Part shown: positions 8,811 to 16,725 of the stretch, one piece after another
Layout of the letters: the number at the start of each line of letters is the position of its first letter
Position numbering within the stretch: position 1 is the first letter of the stretch
Origin: Paenibacillus phocaeensis
Lineage (GTDB): Bacteria > Bacillota > Bacilli > Paenibacillales > Paenibacillaceae
DNA: 64,000 nucleotides
Direction: 5' to 3'
Assembly (NCBI RefSeq): GCF_900021165.1
Contig: NZ_FCOQ01000034.1
Span: 124,001 to 188,000 of the forward strand
The notes under the pieces: generated by a model
Told to the model about the DNA's origin: nothing
The model's input: the letters and a program-made list of their open reading frames with translations, nothing else
Database searches by the model: none
Program-made: the position numbers and the translations under genes

Positions 8811-9349
8811 ACCGCTACACCCTCTGCCATCATCTGCAAGAATGCTTCAACCACTCTTGGATCAAACGCCTCTCCACTTTGTTCTTTAATATAATCTAGC
8901 GCTTTATCTACAGGCCACGCTGCCTTGTACGGCCTATTTGAACATAGGGCATCAAATACATCACATACCGCAACAATACGACCATACAGCGGGATTTCTT
9001 CGCCCATAAGACCGTGAGGATATCCTTGTCCGTCCCAACGCTCATGATGTGAAGCGACAATCTCCCTCGCCGCTTCAATCTCTTCGCCTGTATGTACAGA
9101 TAGAATGGATAATCCGTACTCTACATGCCGTTGCATCAACTTACGTTCCTCTTCATTAAATTTTTCTTGTGAATCCAATAAGTACGTAGGAATAGCTATT
9201 TTACCAATGTCATGGTACAAAGCTCCCTGACCAATAAGGGAAACCTCATGTTCACCTAACCCCAACTGACGAGCCAGTGACATTGAAAGATGACTGACTC
9301 GTCTGGCATGATCACGATCAAGCATATTAAGCACGTTTTCTAAAATCAA
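8807..9349 (-). CDS. HD-GYP domain phosphohydrolase
   Basis: The 180-residue product is a single HD-GYP domain. The motifs seen are the HD pair in ALYHDIGK, the conserved HVEYG, and HHERWDGQGYP with the GYP signature, then CDVFDAL and the terminal EAFDP. Such domains hydrolyse cyclic di-GMP or related dinucleotides and often link surface behaviour to signalling. It lacks a receiver or sensor domain and is embedded between the HNH and YdjM-like genes with four-base overlaps on both sides. Cyclic dinucleotide breakdown is a reasonable inference, not shown. Confidence 0.85.
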   Translation of the reverse strand: MILENVLNMLDRDHARRVSHLSMSLARQLGLGEHEVSLIGQGALYHDIGKIAIPTYLLDSQEKFNEEERKLMQRHVEYGLSILSVHTGEEIEAAREIVASHHERWDGQGYPHGLMGEEIPLYGRIVAVCDVFDALCSNRPYKAAWPVDKALDYIKEQSGEAFDPRVVEAFLQMMAEGVAV

Positions 9350-10185
9350 TCTTCTTCCCCCTCGAACAACTGTTTCAATTCATTTTCAAACCACTTGGCA
9401 GCCTCGCTTCCGGTATCCAAGAGCTTTTGTACAGATACCAATAGTCGTTGAGCCTTCTTTTGTTCCTGATCTTCATCTTGCTTAACAATGTTATTGGCTC
9501 CTTCCTGTTCTAAAATGACCTTGCGCAAATCCCTTGTACTCAGGGCTTCGTCATTTGCCTTCATCAATAAGGCAGCCGGTTCGCTTGAATGGCTAGCTAC
9601 CCGATGGTGATACCAACTGAGTGAAGGGATACGAGATTCTGGAGTTGGGAATGTACGGTACACATGAACAAGTTCACGAATTTGCGCAGGGCTGATTCCA
9701 ATTTGCGAAGACAAGAATTTTTGCTTGGCTCCAGCAGCTAGCATTGCATCCAGAAGCTGCCCTTTAGCAAACCTCGTTTCCTGTTCCTGTTCATCGATCT
9801 GAATATAGGCTTGCAGTAGTTCCTCTATTTTGGGCTGGGGAGCAAGCTGAGCTGGAGGCGGCTGATAGCTCAGTTTCAAGATATCCGCCACTTCCTCTGG
9901 TGTCAGCCCTTCACGTTTAGCGACGATTGTAATTAATTCATTTCTGTCCAAATTTCCGTCATGAAACAATCGGCGATGCCAACCACACAAATGAATCAGA
10001 TTCTCCCTGCGATCATCTCCCCCAGATCCACGAGTGCGGATATGATGTGGCTCCCCCTCTGCTGGATGACTACAACGTTCTCCAGTAGCAGAGTCAATGT
10101 ACTCACAGGTATGTCCAGATTCCTCACGTATGGTCTGGATGTTTTCTCTACTGCGAATTCGTTCAGACTTTGTTAATGTATTCAT
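9346..10185 (-). CDS. HNH endonuclease-like protein with C-terminal helical DNA-binding region
   Basis: This 279-residue protein has an HNH-type domain at about 15-80: cysteines CEY and RC, then EGEPHHIRTRGSGGDDR, ENLIHLCGWHRRLFHDG. The middle (about 120-200) includes a helix-turn-helix-like stretch, AGAKQKFLSSQIGISPAQIR, followed by a ParB-like helical part. A site-specific or nicking nuclease that acts on ICE DNA is possible. The stop overlaps the start of the HD-GYP gene. The HNH residues look complete. The role in the element is not known. Confidence 0.75.
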   Translation of the reverse strand: MNTLTKSERIRSRENIQTIREESGHTCEYIDSATGERCSHPAEGEPHHIRTRGSGGDDRRENLIHLCGWHRRLFHDGNLDRNELITIVAKREGLTPEEVADILKLSYQPPPAQLAPQPKIEELLQAYIQIDEQEQETRFAKGQLLDAMLAAGAKQKFLSSQIGISPAQIRELVHVYRTFPTPESRIPSLSWYHHRVASHSSEPAALLMKANDEALSTRDLRKVILEQEGANNIVKQDEDQEQKKAQRLLVSVQKLLDTGSEAAKWFENELKQLFEGEED

Positions 10186-10207
10186 ATGAACGATTCCTCC
10201 AGGCTAT

Positions 10208-10621
10208 TTATTGAGTTAATGACAATATTGGAGAAGAGCGGCGCAAATCTATGGCCTGTAGCGCCACAAGGTATAGCTCTCTATCCCAAGAGCACAGACC
10301 CACGGATAAATCAAAATCACGACCATTCCAAAGGTTCAGGCCAAGCTCCAACAAGCATCTAGTTTGTCCGGTAAGCGGAGCTGTATCACCAGTTGTTTCC
10401 CCGCAATCTCTTCGTATGACAAAATTACACGGGTCAACTAAATAATCAAAATACCAGTCAAATGGCCCATGTACTTGTTTTTCCAAAGCGAAACATTTGA
10501 AAATTTCAGGATATGCTCCGATGTAACAAGCAGCGCAATAATCTCTTGCCTTTTTTACGTCAGGAAATTTCGCTGCAATACGTTGAAAATTAATTTTGTG
10601 TTGTTCGTTAGCAAAGTACAT
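10208..10621 (-). CDS. Conserved hypothetical protein (phage/ICE type)
   Basis: The ATG at MYFANEQHK is preferred over an upstream TTG because a GGGGTGGGAAGG ribosome binding site precedes it; this gives 137 residues. The protein begins with a short helix, has a CAACYIG cysteine pair, a long loop, and ends with GLCSWDRELYLVALQAIDLR. Similar small proteins occur in Firmicute phages and ICEs (it reminds me of DUF6075), but the function is not known. It starts 41 bp after the spoVS-like gene. Confidence 0.6.
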   Translation of the reverse strand: MYFANEQHKINFQRIAAKFPDVKKARDYCAACYIGAYPEIFKCFALEKQVHGPFDWYFDYLVDPCNFVIRRDCGETTGDTAPLTGQTRCLLELGLNLWNGRDFDLSVGLCSWDRELYLVALQAIDLRRSSPILSLTQ

Positions 10622-10662
10622 CCTTCCCACCCCTTTCCACTTTCCAGAAAGTTTGTCATTGA

Positions 10663-10939
10663 TCAATGGCTCTCAGACTCGACAATTAGCTTCATGGCAG
10701 TTCTCTGCTTTCCTTCAATCATCACATCCACAAAAGCAGGGATACAAGTCAGATTGATACCTTGGGATGATACATACCCCCCTAGCTACAGCTACAGCTT
10801 TAAGCGCCTGGTTGACAGCTGCTGCACCAACGGCTTGTAATTCCAGCTTCACCTTTCCATCGCGGATGCCACCAGCCACAGCACCAGCTAGTGCATTTAC
10901 CGAAGATTTTGAAGACACTTTAAATACATTTTCAGACAT
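10663..10939 (-). pseudogene. spoVS: spoVS-like gene with a one-base frameshift
   Basis: The start is the ATG at MSENVFKVS, because GGAGG lies inside the preceding codons. The product follows SpoVS (KVSSKSSVNALAGAVAGGI, then VGAAAVNQALKAVAVARG) up to a run of six C at 10777-10782 (G on the coding strand). With five bases there, the frame continues as YVSSQGINLTCIPAFVD, then RTAMKLIVE, which is the SpoVS C-terminus. As written, the reading frame is wrong after the run and stops at 10715. SpoVS is a small sporulation regulator with an Alba-like fold. A real mutation, slippage or a sequencing error are all possible. Confidence 0.85.
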
Positions 10940-10990
10940 ATTAAGTTCCTCCATTTGACTTTTTTAGAGTTTCCTCACTCTCTATAAAAT

Positions 10991-11026
10991 ACAAAAAGCC
11001 TCTGACCTGATTAACCAGTCAAAGGC
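10991..11026 (-). terminator. Leftward intrinsic terminator upstream of the spoVS-like gene
   Basis: The arms AGCCTTTGACTGG and AGGTCAGAGGCT pair around a TTAATC loop and are followed by TTTTTGTATTTT when read leftward. No leftward gene ends immediately upstream, so it may end a non-coding transcript or attenuate the spoVS-like operon. Confidence 0.65.
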
Positions 11027-11189
11027 TACCTAATTGTATTACATTAAATTTTCGAAACACTAATTTGATCAAATATGATATAATAATACTACTAATTATT
11101 TCTTTTTCCAGGCTCCGCTCCCGGAGTCCGTCTTGGTCTTGGTCCATAGTGATATCCCAGCGAAAATCATTAAAAAGGGAGTGGTTGTT

Positions 11190-11312
11190 ATGAAAGAAAT
11201 GTTTACGAGTCTCAAAGGTATCCTGATAGTTCTTCAAGTCATCACATTGTTCGTCAACATTGCAATCTTTAGTAACTCCATCGCTGGGGTGCCTGGAAAA
11301 GGAAGTAATTAA
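11190..11312 (+). CDS. 40-residue hydrophobic peptide, opposite strand to its neighbours
   Basis: An AAAAAGGGAG ribosome binding site lies 7 bases upstream of the ATG. The peptide has a short basic start (MKEMFTSLKG), one membrane-spanning or signal segment (ILIVLQVITLFVNIAIF) and a polar end (SNSIAGVPGKGSN). It is the only rightward gene in the left 16 kb. It could be a Phr-like exported pheromone precursor (the tail being the signal), a type I toxin, or a small membrane regulator. No partner receptor of Rap type is seen nearby. Confidence 0.5.
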   Translation: MKEMFTSLKGILIVLQVITLFVNIAIFSNSIAGVPGKGSN

Positions 11313-11359
11313 CTGCTGAGTTAAATGTGTCATCAGTGCAAAAATAGGCTTTTAGATAT

Positions 11360-11458
11360 TGGGCTGATAGGACTAGGGAGGGGATTGCTCCATATCTGCC
11401 TGAAACCACCATGCCTGCTCAGCGCTCCCCGTTCCTCCCCCTAGTGCCCCTCAGCCCA
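11360..11458. repeat. Long imperfect inverted repeat in a 200-bp gene-free stretch
   Basis: Arms of about 24 bp at 11360-11383 (starting TGGGCTGATAGG) and 11434-11458 (ending CCTCAGCCCA) pair with a few mismatches around a 50-base interval. The surrounding stretch 11334-11532 has no gene. Such a structure next to replication-like genes could be an origin of transfer or replication, or a structured RNA. Confidence 0.55.
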
Positions 11459-11532
11459 TTCGCCAAAAGTGACACTCACCACAGCCGGTGCTTCAAAGAC
11501 TGTTCATAGTGCGCACGCGCATGCTCTGAGAT

Positions 11533-11742
11533 TTAAGGATCATCCTCCTCAACTTCAATCTCTTCCCATGTATAACTCACATTCTCCTTGATCCATTTTT
11601 GCACAGCTTCATCCAACGACGTCCTGACCTCTGTTTCTGTTGAGTTTGACGCTTCCCATGATATTTGCAGATCAACATCGTATGTATCTTCATCTAGCTC
11701 ACCAAAGATAAATTGAATACGCACATCTTTTGTGATTATCAT
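11533..11742 (-). CDS. Small acidic protein
   Basis: This 69-residue product (MIITKDVRIQFIFGELDED and onward) is rich in Asp and Glu and ends EEIEVEEDDP. It appears to form beta strands followed by one helix (LDEAVQKWIKENV). It could be an anti-restriction-like DNA mimic or a regulator, but nothing specific is recognised. It lies alone between two inverted-repeat regions of the ICE. Confidence 0.5.
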   Translation of the reverse strand: MIITKDVRIQFIFGELDEDTYDVDLQISWEASNSTETEVRTSLDEAVQKWIKENVSYTWEEIEVEEDDP

Positions 11743-11867
11743 TCATCGTCTCCTTTTAGCAACTTAGCCCCTGAAATCCATGGTCACTGTAATTTATATA
11801 GATTAAGAAAGAAGACCACCCGCTGAAGTCAGGAAACCCTTGATACATAAGCATTTTTCAGCATTTT

Positions 11868-11915
11868 GGGGTGTCACCTTTTCGTGACACATGTGTCTCC
11901 TTTTGGTGACACCCC
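11868..11915. repeat. Nested GTGTCAC/GTGACAC palindrome
   Basis: The outer arms GGGGTGTCACC and GGTGACACCCC (11 bp each, perfect) enclose a second palindrome, GACACATGTGTC. The repeats look like binding sites for a dimeric protein or an origin structure. They lie 33 bp after the stop of the replication-like gene. Confidence 0.7.
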
Positions 11916-11948
11916 CTACTCACAGAACGCCTGCTTTTTGAATGATAA

Positions 11949-12614
11949 TTATTTGATCCGCTTACTTTTTTGCATTTCCAAAAATTTTTTCCTCTTAACC
12001 AACTTCCCATATTGTCCATGCGGATCAACAACGGCTTTGATCGGCAATTTCACACCAGCCTTTTCCAAAACGTTGTAATGAATCATCAGTTGAACAATCC
12101 CGCTTTGAAGTTTATTTTTGTCTCCACAGCATATAATCTCTGGATTCAAGAAAAATGGCCGCCTTGTGACATGGCGGCCGTGAATTTTAAGTTCATGAAT
12201 ATTGGCAAACTCAAACATAATCCCCTTCTTAATTAAATCAGAAATCATCTCACTTGTCTTTTGCCGACTTCGCTTCAGATACGTTGCAATCTCCGACACG
12301 GAACAATATTGCCCCGATGTAGGATCAACAATAGCATTAACGTTCATTTTAAGCATAGGAGCCAGTGTAAAGATGAAGCTAAACTCAGCACTAGTTAAAT
12401 ATTGAGTCTGACATAAATAGGCTATATTTTCATCAATGGTTTGAGAGAATCTTGTTTGATTTACTGCTCTCTGCCTTTTGCGTACAATCATGAACCCTTG
12501 TTCATTGGCTTTGGCCTCTTCATCATTGACCTTACCTAGATCAATCTCAGTTCGCCTTTTCGCCTTCAATTCTGCCTGTTGAAGTGTCTGCTTTAACGCC
12601 CCAATCTTATCCAT
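11949..12614 (-). CDS. Replication-initiator-like winged-helix protein
   Basis: The ATG at MDKIGALKQ is chosen because GAGGAAGG precedes it; this gives 221 residues. The N-terminus is a helical, charged region. A winged-helix domain spans about 75-165 (YLTSAEFSFIFTLAPML, then YCSVSEIATYLKRSRQKTS with a recognition helix). A basic tail follows (KLVKRKKFLEMQKSKRIK). This arrangement resembles RepL-type plasmid initiators of Firmicutes. It overlaps the RecD2-like gene by 8 bp and lies next to palindromes that may be its binding sites. A transcription-factor role is an alternative. Confidence 0.55.
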   Translation of the reverse strand: MDKIGALKQTLQQAELKAKRRTEIDLGKVNDEEAKANEQGFMIVRKRQRAVNQTRFSQTIDENIAYLCQTQYLTSAEFSFIFTLAPMLKMNVNAIVDPTSGQYCSVSEIATYLKRSRQKTSEMISDLIKKGIMFEFANIHELKIHGRHVTRRPFFLNPEIICCGDKNKLQSGIVQLMIHYNVLEKAGVKLPIKAVVDPHGQYGKLVKRKKFLEMQKSKRIK

Positions 12615-14838
12615 ATACCTTCCTCTGCCCTGTAGGAATACTCTGCATATTACTCTCAATCCGCTCCCTTAGTGCTGTATTACGCTGTACCATCTTGTTG
12701 TTGCTTATAGCCTTACTAAGTGCCTTACGAGTTCCAATCATGACACAGACATCCTCAGCTCTCGTCAGGCCAGTATAGATCAGATTTCGAGCCAACATAA
12801 CGTAATGGCTGGTAGAGACAGGCATAATAACTACAGGGGCTTGTCCACCTTGAGCCTTGTGTATGGTAATGGCATAGGCCAAGAGTAAGTCTTTTAATTC
12901 ATGCTTACTATAGACCACTACTTTTCCTTGAAAATCACAGGCAAGCCCTATTTCATCCGTCAACTCGCCTTCTTCATCCTTTACTAAGGCTGTACCTATG
13001 ACAACGCCAATATCACCATTTAAAACCTTTTTCTTATAGTCATTACGAATCTGAATAACCTTATCTCCTTGACGATATATACGCCCAACGGTCTTCATCT
13101 CGGCTTTATCTAATGCCGGAGGATTCACCGCCGCTTGGAGTGCATTATTCAGTTCCTCAGTGCCAATTACACCTTTCTTCATTGGGCTGAGAACTAGAAT
13201 ATCCTCTAACTTATGCCCCTTGTCCAAAAATCTCAGCACACTGAGCACAACCAGATGAGCAATCCGTTCAGGCTCAGGCTGCTCGATGAAAAAGAAATCG
13301 TCTTTATTTTTATCAATGACGACCTGTTCTCCATTATTTATGCGATGAGCATTCATAATGATTTGACTTTCTTGCGCCTGACGGAATATCTCTGTTAAAC
13401 GAACATGAGGTATTCCTGCTGTAATCATGTCGTGCAGGACATTACCCGGCCCCACAGATGGGAGCTGATCGGTGTCTCCTATAAGGACCACTTTTGTATT
13501 TGGCCCGATTGCCTGAAATAGATGATAAGCCAATTGCAAGTCCTTCATCGACACTTCATCCGTGAAAATCAGGTCAAACGGCAACGGCATATCATCCCCA
13601 TACTCTGGTTCTGCTCCTGGTCGGAAGCCAAGCATCATGTGAATAGTAGAAGAGATCATTCCCGTCAGTTCTCCAAGCTTACGAGCTGCACGGCCTGTAG
13701 GAGCACATAGCCCAACGGATGCTTCGGGATAGTGCTTTTTATATATGTCGATCATAGCCTTTACCACAGTTGTTTTGCCTGTGCCTGGATTTCCTGTAAC
13801 AATTAGAATCTGCTGACGAAACATTTCTCTAATGGCTTCACGTTGCTTATCAGCCAAAACTATACCATGCTTCATCTGATACTGTTTGATTGAATTTTCT
13901 ATAGAAGGCATAGCTCCGCCACTCCGGGTTGCCATGCAAGCCAGCTTATGAGCAAGTTTATTCTCATAGATATACAGGTGCTTCGGATAAATCTTATCTT
14001 CTTCCCATATTACTTGTTCATGAGCTGCCATTAACTGAAGTTCTGTTTCAATATCCTGTTCTGAAACGCCACTTAAAAGCTCTTTAGTCCGATCAATTAG
14101 ATCCTGTTCAAAGACAAAGCAGTGACCACCCTTATAGCATGTCTCGTTAAGAACATGCTGTAACGCTGCATTTAAGCGATATGGCGAGTCTGTACTAATG
14201 CCTATTGTCATAGCTATCTCATCAGCCTTAAGAAACCCGATTAGATGAATCTCCGTGAGTCGATATGGATTACGCCGCACAATATCAACACACTCGTTCC
14301 CCCATTGCTTATACATTTTCGTTATAGTATCCGCAGAAATTCCGTAGGGCAACAGCGTCATCATAATCTGCTGAATTTCAAAATTGCTTTTAATGCTATC
14401 TGCAATTTTCACTGCACTTTTCGTGCCAATCCCCTTAATACCCATTAGACAAGCGGCACCTTCATGCATAATCCGTTCAAGCGTCTGATCACCAAGCTTC
14501 TGAACAATCAGCTCAGCCGTCTTCTTCCCGCATCCCTTCACAAATTTTGAACTGAGGAAGTAAACAATTTGATCTTTGGTTTTAGGTAGGGGCCGCTCCC
14601 AATGATCTACAGCAAATTGCAATCCATATTTCGGATGAGTCTCCCACTTACCAAAAACAGCAACTCGTTCGCCCTTATTAACTCCATACAGATTACCTTT
14701 GATAGCAAACGGCTCACCACCGTCTTCCGGTTGCCAACGAGCTATACCGAAGTTGTTCTCCTCGCTCAAGCTGCCGTTACGCGGATGAATAAAGTACACC
14801 ACATGGCCTGTGCTCGTTTCTAGTAATGGTGCTTCCAT
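12607..14838 (-). CDS. RecD2-family 5'-3' helicase
   Basis: The 743-residue SF1B helicase has an N-terminal OB-like region, helix-hairpin-helix motifs near 115-165 (GCGKKTAELIVQKLG and MGIKGIGTKSAVKIAD) and the P-loop ITGNPGTGKTTVV near 345-357. The Walker B-like DLIFTDEVSM follows, then GDTDQLPSVGPG and the C-terminal UvrD-like motif YAITIHKAQG. RecD2 proteins unwind DNA without RecBC. An ICE copy would help process or replicate the excised circle. Its start overlaps the stop of the NusG-like gene in a TGATG arrangement. Confidence 0.9.
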   Translation of the reverse strand: MEAPLLETSTGHVVYFIHPRNGSLSEENNFGIARWQPEDGGEPFAIKGNLYGVNKGERVAVFGKWETHPKYGLQFAVDHWERPLPKTKDQIVYFLSSKFVKGCGKKTAELIVQKLGDQTLERIMHEGAACLMGIKGIGTKSAVKIADSIKSNFEIQQIMMTLLPYGISADTITKMYKQWGNECVDIVRRNPYRLTEIHLIGFLKADEIAMTIGISTDSPYRLNAALQHVLNETCYKGGHCFVFEQDLIDRTKELLSGVSEQDIETELQLMAAHEQVIWEEDKIYPKHLYIYENKLAHKLACMATRSGGAMPSIENSIKQYQMKHGIVLADKQREAIREMFRQQILIVTGNPGTGKTTVVKAMIDIYKKHYPEASVGLCAPTGRAARKLGELTGMISSTIHMMLGFRPGAEPEYGDDMPLPFDLIFTDEVSMKDLQLAYHLFQAIGPNTKVVLIGDTDQLPSVGPGNVLHDMITAGIPHVRLTEIFRQAQESQIIMNAHRINNGEQVVIDKNKDDFFFIEQPEPERIAHLVVLSVLRFLDKGHKLEDILVLSPMKKGVIGTEELNNALQAAVNPPALDKAEMKTVGRIYRQGDKVIQIRNDYKKKVLNGDIGVVIGTALVKDEEGELTDEIGLACDFQGKVVVYSKHELKDLLLAYAITIHKAQGGQAPVVIMPVSTSHYVMLARNLIYTGLTRAEDVCVMIGTRKALSKAISNNKMVQRNTALRERIESNMQSIPTGQRKVYG

Positions 14839-15671
14839 CAGCTAACACCTGGCTCACGAAGATATTTAAACAATAAAGTTATCAATGATCGCGGTGATTG
14901 CAGCCATTTGCTTTGAAGATCAACAGAGTATATAATTTTGTCCAAAAAGGTTCTTGGAAAACTCACAATTTCTTTGTTATTTCTTACAAATGCTCGCACC
15001 CTTTCAGCCATTCGGTTCTTATGTTGCTGAATGCTTTTCAGTTCCCTTGCCACTACTCCAACCGGCTCTTCAGCCCCCTTTTCAAGCTGTTGTATCGCAC
15101 TCATTGTGAGTTTGTGGATGGCTGAAATTGCAACATCCAAAGCTTTTAGTGCTTGTACGCGCTCTTCCTTAGTCTTGGCCATATTGACCTCATGCAGAGC
15201 ATTCTTCATATTTTTCTCAACTTCATCGACTTGAACCTTTTCTTCCGTAGATCCAGGTGCCTCTTGTTCTTGAATAGGCACTGCAACTTCAACTTGTTGT
15301 TCCTCTGGCTCAAGCCCTAACATCTTTTGAAACTCTTCGGCTCCGATAACTTGTCCAGAGCCAGTAAATTGTTTTATTACTCCGGGGATACTCTTGATGA
15401 GATGCCACACATCGGCAGGTAAATGCGCCGAGCAATTATTTTCATCGACTGAGTAATTCATTTCAATAAAAATATAACCGGGCATAATAGCACGTTTAAT
15501 CTCTTTTCCAAGCTTTCCCTGACCGAGCAATCGTCGAGTAGTTGTTGTAAATGTATGTACTGCCTTGATCCAATTTTGAGCGGATTCATTTCGAGCAAAC
15601 GCCCACTCCATCAGCTTTTTAACATTGTTCTCTTTACCAGTCATAACCTGTATTGCAAATGCAGCTCCCAT
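14838..15671 (-). CDS. NusG/LoaP-like specialised elongation factor
   Basis: Residues 1-115 match the NusG N-terminal (NGN) domain: FAIQVMTGKENNVKKLM at the start, MPGYIFIEM in the middle, and WHLIKSIPGVIKQF with VIGAEEFQKM after it. The usual KOW motif is not obvious; instead a helical, charged C-terminal part (about 130-277) follows. NGN proteins bind RNA polymerase and suppress pausing or termination. The gene is near the promoter-proximal end of the >15-kb leftward operon, which contains at least three internal terminator-like hairpins. I infer a dedicated antiterminator for the ICE, comparable to LoaP or RfaH. Confidence 0.8.
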   Translation of the reverse strand: MGAAFAIQVMTGKENNVKKLMEWAFARNESAQNWIKAVHTFTTTTRRLLGQGKLGKEIKRAIMPGYIFIEMNYSVDENNCSAHLPADVWHLIKSIPGVIKQFTGSGQVIGAEEFQKMLGLEPEEQQVEVAVPIQEQEAPGSTEEKVQVDEVEKNMKNALHEVNMAKTKEERVQALKALDVAISAIHKLTMSAIQQLEKGAEEPVGVVARELKSIQQHKNRMAERVRAFVRNNKEIVSFPRTFLDKIIYSVDLQSKWLQSPRSLITLLFKYLREPGVS

Positions 15672-15699
15672 CAGAGTACCTCCTTCATCGTTTTACTCA

Positions 15700-15840
15700 C
15701 TACATAGCTTTTTCTTGCTTTGCTTTTCGGCTAGCTTGAATCTCAGCAGCGTATTTGATATTTAAAGCTGCCAGCATTTTGTGCAGCTTATTCCAAGCTT
15801 TTTCAGATAAACCAGGGTTATATGGTTTTGAGATTTGCAT
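15700..15840 (-). CDS. 46-residue basic peptide
   Basis: A GGAGGCG ribosome binding site precedes the ATG. The product (MQISKPYNPGLSEKAWNKLH, then a helix rich in Ala and Lys) is basic and probably one or two helices. It lies between the HTH gene and the NusG-like gene in the same orientation. No family is recognised. Confidence 0.5.
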   Translation of the reverse strand: MQISKPYNPGLSEKAWNKLHKMLAALNIKYAAEIQASRKAKQEKAM

Positions 15841-15906
15841 TCTAATAATCGCCTCCAACAAAGTTTCTATAAAGAATACTTTTTTGAAATTATGTTTTCA
15901 TTTAGT

Positions 15907-16101
15907 TTACTTTTGAGGTAAAAAAATATCATCAGGATACATATTAAAAAATGCTGCTATTTTTACTGCAAGATCATAGTAAAGTTTCCTTTTACCGTTC
16001 TCGATTTGCCAGTAGTAAACCTTACTTATCCCTACAGCATCAGCGACTTCCTGACAAGTTTTATTATTATTTTTTCTTATTTGCTTTAAAGTCAAGAGCA
16101 C
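15907..16101 (-). CDS. Small XRE-type HTH protein, first gene of the leftward operon
   Basis: A GTG start is chosen because AAGGAGG lies 9 bases upstream; this gives 64 residues. The HTH is complete (LKQIRKNNNKTCQEVADAVG, then ISKVYYWQIENGKRKL) and is followed by YPDDIFLP, typical of Cro/C1-type regulators. It is divergent from the ImmR-like repressor, in the position of Cro or of an excisionase-like activator in phage and ICE switches. It probably binds the repeats in the shared intergenic region. Confidence 0.8.
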   Translation of the reverse strand: MLLTLKQIRKNNNKTCQEVADAVGISKVYYWQIENGKRKLYYDLAVKIAAFFNMYPDDIFLPQK

Positions 16102-16262
16102 TATGCAGCACCTCCTTGAATAAACCATTAGTGAACTATACCCAGTATATGTTAGCGTTTAGTGAATTGTCAATGAATAATTTCTATTTAGTTAACTACA
16201 TTGAAGTTAGCCGCTTGTTAACTTATTATTAAGTTAATTGAACTTGTTCTGGAGTGATTAAA
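16102..16262. promoter_or_regulatory. Divergent promoter/operator region of the ICE switch
   Basis: The region is AT-rich with several GTTAAC/AGTTAA half-sites: an AGTTAACTA-type site near 16191, GTTAACTT near 16217 and AAGTTAATT near 16231. They are partly palindromic and suit binding by the two flanking HTH proteins. Promoter hexamers were not fixed with confidence. Confidence 0.55.
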
Positions 16263-16694
16263 TTGTCTTTTCCCTATCGTTTAAAGCAACTTAGAAAAGA
16301 GCATAAGTGGACACAAGAAGAGCTAGGTGCAAAACTGAACCTAACTAAAGTTTCCATTTCAGGTTATGAAAATGGAAATAGAACTCCTGACATGGACACC
16401 CTCATAAAAATATCAAACGTCTTTAATGTGTCTATCGATTATCTCGTAGGAAAATCAGATGTACGTTCTGTTGATTCACCCATTATTTCCGGACAAGTCT
16501 TGAAGAATTCAATCACTAATTCTACAAAACCACCACTTCTTGAACAAATTTTTTTCGATGGTTTTTTAGAGGCTTCAAACGAAGAAAAGGAAGAAATTAT
16601 TCGCTACTGGCATGAAGAAATCAAAAAGAAAAAGAAAGTACCTCCTACAGAAAAAGACACTGACGAATCCGCTTGGGATTTGAAAGATAAATAA
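16263..16694 (+). CDS. immR: ImmR-like XRE-family repressor
   Basis: A TTG start 8 bases after GGAG is preferred over the upstream GTG that overlaps the GGAG; this gives 143 residues. The N-terminal HTH (RLKQLRKEHKWTQEELGAKL, LTKVSISGYENGNRTPD) is followed by VFNVSIDYLVGKSD and a variable C-terminal part with a run of lysines. ImmR of ICEBs1 represses excision and transfer genes and is inactivated by cleavage by ImmA. Here the repressor is next to an ImmA-like protease gene, as in that system. A terminator follows immediately. Confidence 0.8.
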   Translation: MSFPYRLKQLRKEHKWTQEELGAKLNLTKVSISGYENGNRTPDMDTLIKISNVFNVSIDYLVGKSDVRSVDSPIISGQVLKNSITNSTKPPLLEQIFFDGFLEASNEEKEEIIRYWHEEIKKKKKVPPTEKDTDESAWDLKDK

Positions 16695-16699
16695 TTCTA

Positions 16700-16723
16700 T
16701 AGCCCTTTAGGGCTTTTCTTTTA
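16700..16723 (+). terminator. Terminator after the ImmR-like gene
   Basis: AGCCCT and AGGGCT arms around a TT loop are followed by TTTTCTTTT. It separates the repressor transcript from the SOS-controlled immA-recombinase unit. Confidence 0.75.
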
Positions 16724-16725
16724 CA

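Noticed and set aside
11019-11333. Leftward frame of 104 codons
   Set aside because: It runs through a terminator hairpin and has no ribosome binding site. The short + strand peptide gene in the same place has a better start signal.
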